The notes: generated from the sequence alone by a model not told the origin. Counted from the first letter of the stretch, positions 45,909 to 56,599 are shown. The stretch: DNA of 64,000 nt from Verrucomicrobiota bacterium (GCA_016200005.1 JACQFP010000046.1:62001-126000), one strand, 5' to 3'. Program-made: numbers and translations.

Positions 45909-46295
45909 ATGCGACATCTTCAGGTTAAGCAATTTGGTTTGGGCTTGGGTTTGGGTTGTTTTTTGCTGCTCGGAGTGGGCTGCAAGCAGGACGTGACACC
46001 ACCAGTTCCAATACCGGTTGATCAGTTGCCGTCCGCCTTCGAGAAAGCATTTGGCAAAGCCAAACCTGAAATCAAAAGCATGTCAGCGGAGATTATTTCA
46101 TCCTTGCAGTCTCAAGATTACGCGAAAGCCTACTCGGAACTTCAGAATCTTTCGGCCCAGTCCGGCCTAAACAAAGAGCAGCAGAATATTGCGCAGCGGG
46201 GAATGCTCTCTGTGCACGAACTTTTGCAGACCGCTGAAGCCAAAGGCGACGAAAAGGCGGCCACGACACTTGAAAATTATCGATCCACGAAATAA
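45909..46295 (+). CDS. Small lipoprotein of unknown function
   Basis: The protein has 128 residues. The leader ends in a lipobox (LLLGVGC), so a lipid-anchored, periplasm-facing protein of about 103 residues is expected. The mature part is alpha-helical and Ala/Gln/Lys rich, with a repeated SLQSQDYAKAYSELQNLSAQ look reminiscent of TPR-like helices. No family was recognised. It lies 28 bp after the pseudopilin gene and 79 bp before the large secreted protein gene, so all three may be co-expressed. Confidence 0.7.
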   Translation: MRHLQVKQFGLGLGLGCFLLLGVGCKQDVTPPVPIPVDQLPSAFEKAFGKAKPEIKSMSAEIISSLQSQDYAKAYSELQNLSAQSGLNKEQQNIAQRGMLSVHELLQTAEAKGDEKAATTLENYRSTK

Positions 46296-46374
46296 ACAAC
46301 CAGAACAAGCAGGCTCAAAAGCGAATTTCCCCAACCGTTCCTCTGTAACAAAAAAACCCTCAAATAAAAAAAGT

Positions 46375-48177
46375 ATGATACTAATACCCAATCATCAGGT
46401 CCTCGCAAGGCTGAGACACGGCCTCATCGGTGCATTATTTGCCACACTGCTGATCTCCGGCAGCCTGGTTCATGGTGCAACTTACTTCTCGGAAAACTTC
46501 GATGCCACCAATACCGACGGCTATATTTCGTTCGGGTGGGATTTCGGCAAAAACGGCAGCGCGGCCGAGGTGGGCACAGACTTTTGGGTCGCCCAGTATC
46601 CGTATGCTGATGCGGATTATCAGCCCCTCGAGCCGGCACCCAGACAACCGGACTCAAGCTTCTTCTGGGACTCTTATGTAACGAACTTGGATAAAATAGT
46701 CACTCCTCCCACCGTTGATGGGACAGGTTCGTCGCGGACCAACGGCGGTTACTTGATTTCGGATTCCGATGCCGCAGGTGGTTCGGATAACATTGGTTCC
46801 CTCTCGGAGTTTTGGGCGATCACGCCGAGTTTCAGCACCGTCGGCGCCACGGATGTCTGGTGGCATGCCGATGTGGACATTGACAACAACAACAACGGCG
46901 AGTGCATTGTCGATCTGGGTTTTTCGGTGGATGGCGGGACGACATGGACCCAGGTGTGGGCAACGGCAGAGCCGCAGCGCCCGATCAAAAGTTTCGGCTT
47001 CAACCAGAATGTGGACAACACTTTCGAAGGTGGAACACCAATCGATGGGTATCCCGTGTTGGGCAGTTACTCGCAGACCAAGACCTGGAGCGGTATTCAT
47101 GGACGGTGGCATGTGCACTTGCCCGCCCAAGCCAATAACCAGGCCAGCGTCAAGATGCGCATCCGCTACGTTGAGCCGGCGGACGCCTGGTGGATTGCTC
47201 TGGACAACATTCTCGTGGACAACAATCCGCCGCCGAAGGGTAGTCAGGTGGTGCTGTTCGAACAGTTTGAGAGCGGAATTCCGGGTACCTGGGCAAATAC
47301 CGGAGTCACCCGTACGAACGGCCTTCCGATGAAGTGGGCGACGGAACCATTAAGGGAAACCGATGGCACCCTTTCCAAAAAACTCTCAGCGACAGATACG
47401 AACGAGGTGAACGTTGACTTGGTGCGCTATCTGCAATTTCTTCGGGACAGGGGGACCAATATTGCGCCGACCGCCGTTCTGAACTGGAGTGTGACGAACT
47501 TTATCGATTACCCGGACTTGCAAACTTATCATCCGAACAATCCCACCGACGGTCGGTTGATGATGATGCTCGCCGGAGGCAACTATGCCATGTGGCAGCC
47601 GGACACCAGCAACTATACCAATGACCTGGATACCCCTTCTCTGAACCTCACCGGCAAATCGGAAGTCTTCCTGGATTTCGACTCGGAGTGGCTGCATGGA
47701 GTTTACAATTCACTTGATCCGACGCTCTCGCAAATTTTCCTGGTAGAGGTGAGCTTGGATGGAGGTGCGACCTTCAATACGATCTTCGATTACCAGAAAG
47801 GGCTGTCGAACATTGGTGAGGCTTCCTATTTCATGCACCATTATATTCCGGTGCCCCAAGCAGCTGGAAAATCGAGCGTGATTTTCCGCTTCCATGCGCA
47901 GGGGCTGGATACCGGGAATGCGGGCACGCGCCATCAAGGATTCTGGGTCATTGACAACGTCCGCGTCACGGCCAACGTTCTGGCGATCACAAGCATCTCG
48001 ACCTCCGGTGGCAACGTCACCGTGAATTGGCCGGGTGGCCCGGGAATCCGCCTGCAGAAGTCCACCAACTTGACCAATCCATTGAGTTGGGCAGACATCG
48101 GTACCACGCTGGGCAACAGCACTCATAGTGAGGCGCTAACCTCAACGCCAACCTTCTTCCGACTCTCCAAGCCGTAG
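46375..48177 (+). CDS. Large secreted beta-sandwich protein (choice-of-anchor/MAM-like)
   Basis: The protein has 600 residues with a signal peptide (about 14-35, IGALFATLLISGSLVHG). Two jelly-roll-like units are seen, each opening with a VxFEnFE-type strand (YFSENFDATNTDGYISFGWD and VVLFEQFESGIPGTW) and each with a SVDGGTTWTQV or SLDGGATFNTI strand, as in MAM/choice-of-anchor J domains. The end (LQKSTNLTNPLSWADIGTTL to FFRLSKP) is a module shared by many secreted verrucomicrobial proteins. ATG 46375 is chosen, lacking a clear Shine-Dalgarno. It is followed by a strong terminator. Probably a surface adhesin or glycan-binding protein. Confidence 0.75.
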   Translation: MILIPNHQVLARLRHGLIGALFATLLISGSLVHGATYFSENFDATNTDGYISFGWDFGKNGSAAEVGTDFWVAQYPYADADYQPLEPAPRQPDSSFFWDSYVTNLDKIVTPPTVDGTGSSRTNGGYLISDSDAAGGSDNIGSLSEFWAITPSFSTVGATDVWWHADVDIDNNNNGECIVDLGFSVDGGTTWTQVWATAEPQRPIKSFGFNQNVDNTFEGGTPIDGYPVLGSYSQTKTWSGIHGRWHVHLPAQANNQASVKMRIRYVEPADAWWIALDNILVDNNPPPKGSQVVLFEQFESGIPGTWANTGVTRTNGLPMKWATEPLRETDGTLSKKLSATDTNEVNVDLVRYLQFLRDRGTNIAPTAVLNWSVTNFIDYPDLQTYHPNNPTDGRLMMMLAGGNYAMWQPDTSNYTNDLDTPSLNLTGKSEVFLDFDSEWLHGVYNSLDPTLSQIFLVEVSLDGGATFNTIFDYQKGLSNIGEASYFMHHYIPVPQAAGKSSVIFRFHAQGLDTGNAGTRHQGFWVIDNVRVTANVLAITSISTSGGNVTVNWPGGPGIRLQKSTNLTNPLSWADIGTTLGNSTHSEALTSTPTFFRLSKP

Positions 48178-48201
48178 CAAGGCTTGTTGGCTCATCGACG
48201 A

Positions 48202-48234
48202 GATCCGGCTGCCTCGGCAGCCGGATCCTTTCTT
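48202..48234 (+). terminator. Rho-independent terminator
   Basis: A perfect 11-bp GC-rich stem GATCCGGCTGC / GCAGCCGGATC with a CTCG loop is followed by CTTTCTT. It lies 24 bp after the stop codon of the secreted protein gene, the expected position. This is the clearest intrinsic terminator in the window. Confidence 0.85.
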
Positions 48235-48612
48235 CTGAGATGAACTTTTTGTTTTGTATCATCTGATTTACGAGCCTCGGCCAAAATGTTGGCCAACCAA
48301 TCTCTTTCGTGGTTCTCGCAGCGGGTATCCCGATTTCTCGCTAGTTGGGTTTCGTGGGTTGGCCGTATCACCCAATGACTGGCCGCCCACCGGAATGCTT
48401 GGCGCGAGGGCGCGCTGAACTGCGATTTTGCCAGCACGGCACGCTCCCACCCTCCCCATCAGAAACGCGACGTTTCCGCACGAGAGTTTGGCGCAGGGGT
48501 AACTTTTTAAAGTGACCCACGTTTTAACTTGCGTCCGCACCGGTTTGACATTTAGCAGGTTTCATTCATCGTCGAAGCTTGCGCTTTGCAAATGCAATAA
48601 TTCTTCAGGACT
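48235..48612. other. Gap upstream of the exporter operon
   Basis: About 380 bp without a gene. A family C core (GGCGCGAGGGCGCG at 48401-48414) lies near the middle. TTGACA occurs at 48544-48549 but has no convincing -10 partner at 16-18 bp, so I do not call a promoter. The rest is unremarkable. Confidence 0.45.
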
Positions 48613-50142
48613 ATGGCAGACAATAAAATGTCGGGCGGGTTGAAGTGGCTCATCATCGGCGCGCTGGTCGTCGTCGGCCTGGCTGTTGTGGTCTGGAATG
48701 CGAATCGGCGCGGCAACCACGAGGTGGAGTATAAGACCAGCACCGTCACGCGCGGGGATCTGACGCAGGTTGTCACCGCCAGCGGCACTTTGAACCCCGT
48801 GGTCAACGTCCAGGTCGGCAGCCAGATTTCCGGCATCATCCAAAAGCTCTACGCCGACTTCAATTCGCGGGTCAAATCCAACCAGGTCGTGGCGCAATTG
48901 GATGCCGCGACGTTTCAGGCGACGGTGCACCAGGCCGAGGGCGACCTTGCCAACGCGCGGGCCGGCCTCGAACTGGCTCAAGTCAACGCCCGCCGCTCCG
49001 CTGAACTTTTCAAGAACAATCTCCTCTCGCCCTCGGACAACGACAAAGTCACGGCTGATTTGCACCAGGCGGAAGCCCAGGTGAAAATCAAGGAAGCCGC
49101 CTTGGAACGCGCGAAAGTCGATCTGGCGCGCTGCACGATTTATGCGCCCGTGGACGGCATCGTCATCTCACGCAACGTCGATGTCGGCCAGACCGTGGCG
49201 GCGAGCATGAACGCGCCGACGCTTTTTGTCATCGCGAACGATCTGTCGAAAATGCAGATCGATGCCAATGTCTCCGAGGCGGACGTCGGCACCGTGGAAG
49301 AGAGGCAGAGCGTAAACTTCACAGTGGACGCGTTTCCGAGCCGCACGTTTAACGGCAAGGTCACGCAAATCCGCAACTCGCCAATCACCGTTCAGAACGT
49401 GGTGGTGTACGACACCGTGGTTGAAGTGAGCAACCCGGATTTGAAGCTCAAGCCCGGGATGACGGCGAACGTGTCCATCATCACCGCCCAGCGCAACGGG
49501 GTGCTGAAAATTCCCAACGCAGCGCTCCGGTTCAAACCGCCCGAGCCGTCCACCAATCAGACTTTTGTGGCGCGCTGGCTCGGGAAGATTGGTTTGGGTC
49601 AGTCAGCCAAAACGGAGGCGACGAACGCGGTACTGGTTGCGAAGTCAGGTGACACCAACAAGATCCAGGAAACGGCGTCCGCAGCCGGGGCGCTGACCGG
49701 CAACGAACCGCCGGAGGAGTTGATGCGGCGCGTGCGTGAAATGCGCGAGCGTGGCGAGGAGGTGCCGCCGGAGATTCGCGCAAAGTTGCGCGAACTGTTT
49801 CAGAGTGGCGCCTTGCAACGGCCCGGCGGTGGCGCTCCTGGCGAAGGTGGTTTGCGTGGCGGTGCGGGAGGAGGTGCGCGTCCGCGTCCCCTCCAGCCGG
49901 CTGCGCGCACCATTTACGTGCTGGCGACAAATACGCCGGCCGGTGGCGGCGAGCCGGTAATCGAGCCTCAGCCGGTGCGCGTGAAGACCGGCATCAGCGA
50001 CGGCGCTTTCACCGAGGTCATTGATGGAGTGAAAGAAGGCGACGATGTCGTCACCGCAGTCAAGCTGCCCCAAGCCGAGGCCGCCGCGCCACCCGCTGGG
50101 ACGAGTCCGTTCGGCGGCGGTGGTTTTCGCGGTCGCCGGTAA
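48613..50142 (+). CDS. Efflux adaptor (membrane fusion) protein, MacA-like
   Basis: This 509-residue protein has an N-terminal anchor helix (WLIIGALVVVGLAVVVW). Lipoyl halves surround a coiled-coil hairpin (VTASGTLNPVVNVQVGSQIS; ALERAKVDLARCTIYAPVDG), followed by a beta-barrel (TVEERQSVNFTVDAFPSRTF) and a membrane-proximal domain. It is about 130 residues longer than MacA: residues 325-435 contain an insertion with a charged helix (EELMRRVREMRERGEEVPPE) and a Gly-rich stretch. It bridges the ABC permease and TolC-like protein encoded downstream. The four genes form one exporter. Confidence 0.9.
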   Translation: MADNKMSGGLKWLIIGALVVVGLAVVVWNANRRGNHEVEYKTSTVTRGDLTQVVTASGTLNPVVNVQVGSQISGIIQKLYADFNSRVKSNQVVAQLDAATFQATVHQAEGDLANARAGLELAQVNARRSAELFKNNLLSPSDNDKVTADLHQAEAQVKIKEAALERAKVDLARCTIYAPVDGIVISRNVDVGQTVAASMNAPTLFVIANDLSKMQIDANVSEADVGTVEERQSVNFTVDAFPSRTFNGKVTQIRNSPITVQNVVVYDTVVEVSNPDLKLKPGMTANVSIITAQRNGVLKIPNAALRFKPPEPSTNQTFVARWLGKIGLGQSAKTEATNAVLVAKSGDTNKIQETASAAGALTGNEPPEELMRRVREMRERGEEVPPEIRAKLRELFQSGALQRPGGGAPGEGGLRGGAGGGARPRPLQPAARTIYVLATNTPAGGGEPVIEPQPVRVKTGISDGAFTEVIDGVKEGDDVVTAVKLPQAEAAAPPAGTSPFGGGGFRGRR

Positions 50143-50158
50143 TTGGGACGAGATTCAC

Positions 50159-50920
50159 ATGAAGCCTGTCATCAAACTGGAGGACATCCACAAGACCTAC
50201 CAGACTGGCGAAGTGGAGGTGAAAGCCGTGCGCGGTGTGACACTGGAAATTCACCCGGGTGAATTTGTGGCGCTGATGGGTGCGAGCGGTTCCGGCAAAT
50301 CCACCATGATGAACATCATCGGCTGTCTCGACCGGCCCACGGGCGGAAAGTATTTTCTGGACGGCATCGATGTTTCACAACTCAATCGCGATGCCCTGGC
50401 CGACATCCGCAATCAGAAGATCGGCTTCGTTTTTCAGGGCTTCAATCTGCTGCCGCGCACGTCCGCCTTGGAAAACGTCGAGCTGCCCATGCTTTACATG
50501 CGCCGGCGCTTGAACGGAGAGAGCCAGCGTGAGCGGGCCTTGAAGGCGCTGGCGAGCGTCGGCCTGGGCGACCGCGCCGATCACACGCCCAACCAGTTGT
50601 CCGGCGGCCAGCAACAGCGCGTCGCCGTCGCCCGCGCGCTTGCCAATCACCCGTCGCTCCTGCTCGCCGATGAACCGACCGGCAACCTCGATACCCGCAC
50701 GAGCGTGGATATCATGGGCGTGTTTCAGAAGCTAAATGACGAGGGCATGACCATCGTCATGGTGACGCACGAACTGGACATCGCTCATTACACGAAGCGG
50801 ATGGTGGTGATGCGGGATGGCAAAGTAGTGAGCGATACCACGGTGGCCAATAGGTTGAACGCGGGGGACGAACTGAGCCGGTTGCAACAAGCGGAAAAGG
50901 CAGCGCAATTGACGAGTTAA
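50159..50920 (+). CDS. MacB-type ABC transporter ATP-binding protein
   Basis: The protein has 253 residues. Walker A GASGSGKSTMMNIIG, signature LSGGQQQRVAVARALANHPS, Walker B LLLADEPTGNLDTRT and H-loop VMVTHELDIAHY identify the LolD/MacB/FtsE group. It is separate from the permease, unlike E. coli MacB where both are fused. ATG 50159 is chosen; it follows the adaptor gene by 16 bp. It powers export through conformational change transmitted to the adaptor rather than by classic substrate passage. Confidence 0.93.
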   Translation: MKPVIKLEDIHKTYQTGEVEVKAVRGVTLEIHPGEFVALMGASGSGKSTMMNIIGCLDRPTGGKYFLDGIDVSQLNRDALADIRNQKIGFVFQGFNLLPRTSALENVELPMLYMRRRLNGESQRERALKALASVGLGDRADHTPNQLSGGQQQRVAVARALANHPSLLLADEPTGNLDTRTSVDIMGVFQKLNDEGMTIVMVTHELDIAHYTKRMVVMRDGKVVSDTTVANRLNAGDELSRLQQAEKAAQLTS

Positions 50921-50923
50921 ATC

Positions 50924-52192
<1,269 letters not shown>

Positions 52193-52297
52193 ACTGCGCC
52201 AGAGGACAGGTAAACGACCCGATCAACGGCATGGCGTCAACCAACTCGCGTCGAATTTCGCGCCATCCGCTAACGTCTGAGACGGACAGGAACAATC

Positions 52298-53965
52298 ATG
52301 CTCGCCATTTTACGAAACACGTTTGACGAAATTATGCAAATCAAGCAATCTTCGCGGCCAATGCGTATCATTCATTACTTTGCCATTGCGTCCCTCGGTC
52401 TGGCCGTCACAGTTGGCGCGCAATCAACCAACGAGACGCTCCGTCCAATGTCGCTCCAGGAATGTGTCCTGCAGGCGGTGCAACACAATCTGGACGTGCA
52501 GATCAAACGCTTCAGCCCGGACATCTCTCGTTACACACTGGCCGCGTCGTATGGCGGTTATGATCCTTTTGCCACTTTCTCGGGCGAGCATGATTATAGC
52601 TTGTCACCCGGAGGACTCGATCCGCAAGGACGGCCTTTTGCCGGTAACGAAATTGACACTGACCGTTTCAGCACTGGACTTCAGGGGTTGCTTCCGTGGG
52701 GACTGACTTACAACGTGGGCGGAACGCTGTCAGACCAATACGGAACACGACCGAGCACTGCAATCGATCCGAGCAAACAAACAGTCGTTACGAACAGCTT
52801 CTTTGACATCAATTCCAGTAACACCGTCAGTTTTCTCAGCACGAACTTCGGCACGATGCCGACCCGCGACCCGTTTGAGACCACGTCCGGCAATGCCGGC
52901 CTTCTCCAACTGCGACAGCCGCTCTTGAAAAATTTCTGGATCGATTCCACCCGATTGCAGATTTTCCTCAACAAGCGAAACGTCCAGCTTTCCGAACTGG
53001 ATCTCCGGTTTCAAATCATGAACACCGTCACCGCGGTGGAACAAGCCTACTACGATCTCATCTTTGCCCTGGAAAACGTCAAGGTGCAGGAAAAGGCGCT
53101 CGAACTGGCGGAACGGCTGGCGGCGGAAAACAAGAAGCGGGTCGAAGTCGGCGCGCTGGCGCCGCTCGATGAAAAACAATCGGAATCCCAGGTGGCCTCC
53201 AGCCGGGCGGATTTGCTGGCCGCATTGGGCAACCGGGACACGCAACAAAGAGTGTTGAAGAATCTGTTGAGTGATGATTATTCAAAATGGGAGGACGTGG
53301 TCGTGCAACCCAAAGAAACTCTGCTGGCCATGCCTCAATCTTTCAACAAACAGGATAGCTGGAAGAAAGGTTTGAGCCTGCGTCCGGACGTGCTGCAGGC
53401 GAAGATCAGCGTGGAAAAACAGGGCTACGTTGTTCGCTTCCAACGAAACCAAATGTATCCGCAGTTGGACCTGATTGGCAGTTATGGCTTCGCGGCGTCC
53501 AGTCAGGAGTTCAGCGGCGCGTTCGATCAATTTCGTCGCCGGGACAATCCCTTCTATTCTTACGGTGCGGCGATGACCATTCCGTTGGGCAACACGAGCG
53601 CGCGCAACAATTACAAGGCGGCCAAAGCCACCAAGGAGCAGATTGCGTTGGAGCTAAAACAAATGGAGCAAAACGTTCTGATTGGCATCGAGAATGCCAT
53701 CGCGGTGGCCAAGACCAGCTTTGAACGTGTGGCTGCCACGCGCGAGGCGCGCACTTACGCCGAGGCGGCGCTCGATGCCGAACAAAAGAAATTGGAGAAC
53801 GGCAAGAGCACCAGTTTTCTCGTGTTGCAGGCGCAACGCGACCTGACCGCGCGCAGTTCCGAAGAAATCCGCGCGCTGGCCGACTACAACAAGGCGCTCG
53901 CTCAACTCGCCCTCGGTGAAGGCACCACGCTGGAAAGAAACAAATTGAGCGTGGAGATCAAGTAG
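52298..53965 (+). CDS. TolC-family outer-membrane efflux protein
   Basis: This 555-residue protein has an export signal (about 22-45, MRIIHYFAIASLGLAVTVGA). Two OEP repeats are recognised (MSLQECVLQAVQHNLDVQIK; FQIMNTVTAVEQAYYDLIFA; KSTSFLVLQAQRDLTARSSE). It provides the trimeric outer-membrane duct for the MacAB-like pump. The start is uncertain: ATG 52298, 52334 and 52361 are all in frame, and the last would give the most compact signal peptide. It lies 105 bp after the permease, the widest gap in this operon. Confidence 0.9.
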   Translation: MLAILRNTFDEIMQIKQSSRPMRIIHYFAIASLGLAVTVGAQSTNETLRPMSLQECVLQAVQHNLDVQIKRFSPDISRYTLAASYGGYDPFATFSGEHDYSLSPGGLDPQGRPFAGNEIDTDRFSTGLQGLLPWGLTYNVGGTLSDQYGTRPSTAIDPSKQTVVTNSFFDINSSNTVSFLSTNFGTMPTRDPFETTSGNAGLLQLRQPLLKNFWIDSTRLQIFLNKRNVQLSELDLRFQIMNTVTAVEQAYYDLIFALENVKVQEKALELAERLAAENKKRVEVGALAPLDEKQSESQVASSRADLLAALGNRDTQQRVLKNLLSDDYSKWEDVVVQPKETLLAMPQSFNKQDSWKKGLSLRPDVLQAKISVEKQGYVVRFQRNQMYPQLDLIGSYGFAASSQEFSGAFDQFRRRDNPFYSYGAAMTIPLGNTSARNNYKAAKATKEQIALELKQMEQNVLIGIENAIAVAKTSFERVAATREARTYAEAALDAEQKKLENGKSTSFLVLQAQRDLTARSSEEIRALADYNKALAQLALGEGTTLERNKLSVEIK

Positions 53966-54004
53966 AGCGCGCAAGTTGTTTTCTCCCGACCAGCCGAAAT
54001 TGTT

Positions 54005-54089
54005 ACCCACCCCTGACCCCTCCCGGGAGGGGAAGTTAACCATGGCGCGCGGAATCCTTCTCCCCTCCTCGGAGGGGTTGGGGTGGGTT
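54005..54089. repeat. Family B palindrome, complete copy (B3)
   Basis: ACCCACCCCTGACCCCTCCC-GGGAGGGGAA is followed about 30 bp later by TCCCCTCCTCGGAGGGG-TTGGGGTGGGTT. The outer ends are inverted copies of each other. It sits between convergent genes (TolC-type and thioesterase), where it could also serve as a transcription barrier. Confidence 0.87.
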
Positions 54090-54146
54090 CGGCGGCCATT
54101 CTGTTGAAAAAGAGATTTGGCAATGGGTGGTGGATTCTTTCGTCGC

Positions 54147-54635
54147 TTACACTGCATTCGCCGCAGCTCCCGTTTGACCGGCTATCGCTTCCACGTTCCC
54201 GATCAGGTCCGCCATCATGTCGGTTACCGTTGGCGTTTTGATCGCCAGATATTTTCCCGTGGCCGTCGCCAGGACGGCGTTTTGTGAATTGCGCAGTTCG
54301 CCCCGCGTTTCAAAAAGTTTATTCCGGGCGTTGTTGACCAGTTCAGCGGTGGCGGTAATTGCCTCGCCTGGCCTCGCCGTCTGCACAAAGCGGACGTTCA
54401 ACTCCGCGCAATAACCGAACCGTTTGGTTTGCGCGATGCACGCCCAAGCCATGATTTCATCCAGCAGCGTCGCCAGCAGGCCGCCGTGAATCGTCTGTTT
54501 GAAACCGACATGTTCCGGTTTGGGGACGAAACACGTCCGCACGATCCGTCCGTCGGTTTCAAACTTGAGCCGCAGTCCGATGGGATTGGATTCACCGCAG
54601 ACGAAACAGGAACGCGTATAAGGCAATGGTTGCAT
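54147..54635 (-). CDS. PaaI-type hotdog-fold thioesterase
   Basis: This 162-residue protein contains [20 protein letters not shown], the hotdog active-site motif with its Asp, preceded by [20 protein letters not shown]; the paired cysteines of CFVCG are common in this subgroup. It presumably hydrolyses an acyl- or aryl-CoA thioester in the cytoplasm. ATG 54635 is chosen. The gene converges on the TolC-type gene and is divergent from thyA; about 180 bp separate the two start codons. Confidence 0.88.
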   Translation of the reverse strand: MQPLPYTRSCFVCGESNPIGLRLKFETDGRIVRTCFVPKPEHVGFKQTIHGGLLATLLDEIMAWACIAQTKRFGYCAELNVRFVQTARPGEAITATAELVNNARNKLFETRGELRNSQNAVLATATGKYLAIKTPTVTDMMADLIGNVEAIAGQTGAAANAV

Positions 54636-54813
54636 GAAATGGAAAGCTAAGGAAAAACTTTCCGCCGCGACAGGTAAAAGTAGTTGCCGTTCCCAGACCC
54701 GTGGCCCCAAAATGAGCGACGCCGAAGCCGACGAGTTCGTCCTCTTTTGCGGAGCGAACGATTCTGGGGCGGGCGAAGGTGCTTCGCTCAAATCGCAGTC
54801 GCCGGCTTTGTTT

Positions 54814-55722
54814 ATGATCCAATATCTCGAACTCTTGCGCCACGTGCTGGAAAACGGGAAACTCAAACCCGACCGCACCGGCACCGGCACCTATTCCCTG
54901 TTTGGAGCGCAAGCCCGGTTCGACTTGCGAAACAACTTTCCGGTTCTCACCACGAAGAAGCTGCATCTGCGCTCCATCATTTATGAATTATTGTGGTTTC
55001 TGCGCGGCGAGCGAAACGTGCGCTATTTGCAGGAAAACAAGGTGACCATTTGGGACGAGTGGGCCGATAAAAACGGTGACCTGGGACCGGTGTACGGCAA
55101 GCAATGGCGGCATTGGGTCAAGACCCGAAGCCGACCTCGCCGATCCCCGGACCCCGCCGGAAGTCAGCCGACGCTGTTCGACCTCGGTGAATCCGGTGCT
55201 GGCGCGAGCGTGACACCCATCGGACCACGGTTGCGGAAAAGCAGGTACGGCATCGACCAGATCGCCAAGGTCATTGACGAAATCAAAACGAATCCCGACA
55301 GCCGCCGGCTGATCGTCAGCGCCTGGAATGTGGCCGACATTGACAGCATGGCCCTGCCGCCATGTCATGCCTTGTTTCAGTTTTACGTGAGTGACGGCGA
55401 GTTGAGTTGCCAGCTTTATCAACGCAGCGCGGACATTTTCCTGGGTGTGCCATTTAACATCGCCAGCTACGCGTTGCTCACGCTGATGGTCGCGCAGGTT
55501 TGCGGATTGAAGCCCGGCGATTTCGTCCACACCTTCGGCGACCTGCACCTTTACGCAAATCACATCGAGCAGGCGAAGTTGCAACTCACGCGCGAGCCGC
55601 GTCCATTGCCGCAAATGGAATTGAATCCAGAGGTGAAGAATATCGACGCCTTCAAGTTCGAGGACTTTGAACTGGTCGGTTACGACCCGCACCCGACCAT
55701 CAGAGCGCCGATTGCAGTGTAG
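54814..55722 (+). CDS. thyA: Thymidylate synthase with an internal insertion
   Basis: The protein has 302 residues. It methylates dUMP to dTMP with methylene-tetrahydrofolate. The nucleophile is Cys184 in [49 protein letters not shown] and [13 protein letters not shown] are conserved. Between KQWRHW and YGIDQI, which are close together in the standard 264-residue enzyme, about 38 residues rich in Arg, Pro and Ser are inserted (approximately 106-144). ATG 54814 is chosen because upstream sequence has no homology. The stop codon's last base starts a REP element, and folA lies beyond the RAYT gene. Confidence 0.93.
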   Translation: MIQYLELLRHVLENGKLKPDRTGTGTYSLFGAQARFDLRNNFPVLTTKKLHLRSIIYELLWFLRGERNVRYLQENKVTIWDEWADKNGDLGPVYGKQWRHWVKTRSRPRRSPDPAGSQPTLFDLGESGAGASVTPIGPRLRKSRYGIDQIAKVIDEIKTNPDSRRLIVSAWNVADIDSMALPPCHALFQFYVSDGELSCQLYQRSADIFLGVPFNIASYALLTLMVAQVCGLKPGDFVHTFGDLHLYANHIEQAKLQLTREPRPLPQMELNPEVKNIDAFKFEDFELVGYDPHPTIRAPIAV

Positions 55723-55797
55723 TTGGAGTTCAAGCTTTAGCTTGTTCCGCAAAGATGAAGGCCATACAAGGAGACAGGCAAAAGCTTGAACTCCAAC
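55722..55797. repeat. REP element R1 upstream of the RAYT gene
   Basis: An imperfect inverted repeat: GTTGGAGTTCAAGCTTTAGC at the left and AAAGCTTGAACTCCAAC at the right, 76 bp in all. It starts on the last base of the thyA stop codon and ends 13 bp before the transposase start. Confidence 0.92.
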
Positions 55798-55810
55798 GGG
55801 ACTCCAACTG

Positions 55811-56416
55811 ATGTATCTCTGGCAAAAACTGAACGCAAAGCAGCGCGAGGAACTGTTTGAGTATCGCCGCTTCAACGACCGTCCCTGGCATAGCCCACCG
55901 CATCTTGAGAGCCAGAATGGCCGCTATTTGCTTACGGCTGCTTGCTACGAGCACCATCACGTCGTCGGTAAAACACCGGAACGATTGGCTGATTTTGCCA
56001 GGCGTCTGTTGGAGACTTTGGAAACGTGGTCTGAGGAGATTCATGCATGGTGCGTCCTGCCCAATCATTACCACGCTTTGGTTTTGGCAGGAAAATTACC
56101 CGACTTGCTCCACGGCATTGGCCAAATGCATGGACGAACCGCGTTCGATTGGAACGGAGACGACAATAAGCGGGGACGCAAGGTTTGCTTTAATTGCGCT
56201 GAAACCGGAATGAAATCGGATCGGCACTTTTGGGCGACGCTCAATTATATTCATCATAATCCAGTTCATCATGGCTATGTCCAACATTGGCGGGACTGGC
56301 CGTTTTCGAGCGGAGCGGCCTTCCTGGAGAAAGTCGGGAGGGAGAGCGCATTGGAACTATGGAAGGAGTATCCGATTGCTGATTACGGCAAGAGTTGGGA
56401 TCCGCCAGCATTGTAG
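55811..56416 (+). CDS. REP-associated tyrosine transposase (RAYT, Y1/HUH family)
   Basis: The protein has 201 residues. The HUH metal-binding pair is His86 and His88 in WCVLPNHYHALVL. The catalytic tyrosine is most likely Tyr146 in TLNYIHHNPVHHGYV; the YxxxNPV context is diagnostic of the family. WRDWPFSSG near the end is a further signature. RAYTs cut and join single strands at REP hairpins and are held to spread REP sequences; they are usually single-copy. The three REPs around it (R1-R3) share ends, which suggests the element is intact or recently active. It separates thyA from folA, normally neighbours. Confidence 0.93.
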   Translation: MYLWQKLNAKQREELFEYRRFNDRPWHSPPHLESQNGRYLLTAACYEHHHVVGKTPERLADFARRLLETLETWSEEIHAWCVLPNHYHALVLAGKLPDLLHGIGQMHGRTAFDWNGDDNKRGRKVCFNCAETGMKSDRHFWATLNYIHHNPVHHGYVQHWRDWPFSSGAAFLEKVGRESALELWKEYPIADYGKSWDPPAL

Positions 56417-56424
56417 GTTTTCGC

Positions 56425-56495
56425 GTTGGAGTTCAACCTTCAGGTTGTTCCGCAAATCACTTCATAAACCGACAAGCTAAAGCTTGAACTCCAAC
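56425..56495. repeat. REP element R2 downstream of the RAYT gene
   Basis: GTTGGAGTTCAACCTTCAGG at the left and CTAAAGCTTGAACTCCAAC at the right, 71 bp. It is followed by GTGAA, as is R3. The left arm differs from R1 at several bases with compensating changes in neither arm, so it is older or of a different subfamily. Confidence 0.9.
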
Positions 56496-56528
56496 GTGAA
56501 TGCCGGCCGAGAAAAGCGGGAGTTGTAA

Positions 56529-56599
56529 GTTGGAGTTCAGCCTTTAGGCTGTTCCAGGAATCAGTTGATAAACCGACAAGCTAAAGCTTGAACTCCAAC
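56529..56599. repeat. REP element R3 abutting the folA start
   Basis: GTTGGAGTTCAGCCTTTAGG at the left and CTAAAGCTTGAACTCCAAC at the right, 71 bp, the same spacing as R2. The right arm is immediately followed by the GTG start codon of folA; that GTGA is part of the sequence shared with R2. Confidence 0.92.

Noticed and set aside
48202-48234. Treating the hairpin after the secreted protein gene as another mobile repeat
   Set aside because: It has no relatives in the window, sits right after a stop codon and is followed by a T-rich run, so an intrinsic terminator explains it better.
48544-48549. TTGACA as a sigma-70 -35 box for the exporter operon
   Set aside because: No acceptable -10 hexamer lies 16-18 bp downstream, so the match could be chance.
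55128-55247. An intein in thyA
   Set aside because: Thymidylate synthase genes can carry inteins or introns, but about 38 residues is far too short and no Cys/Ser...His-Asn splice motif is present.
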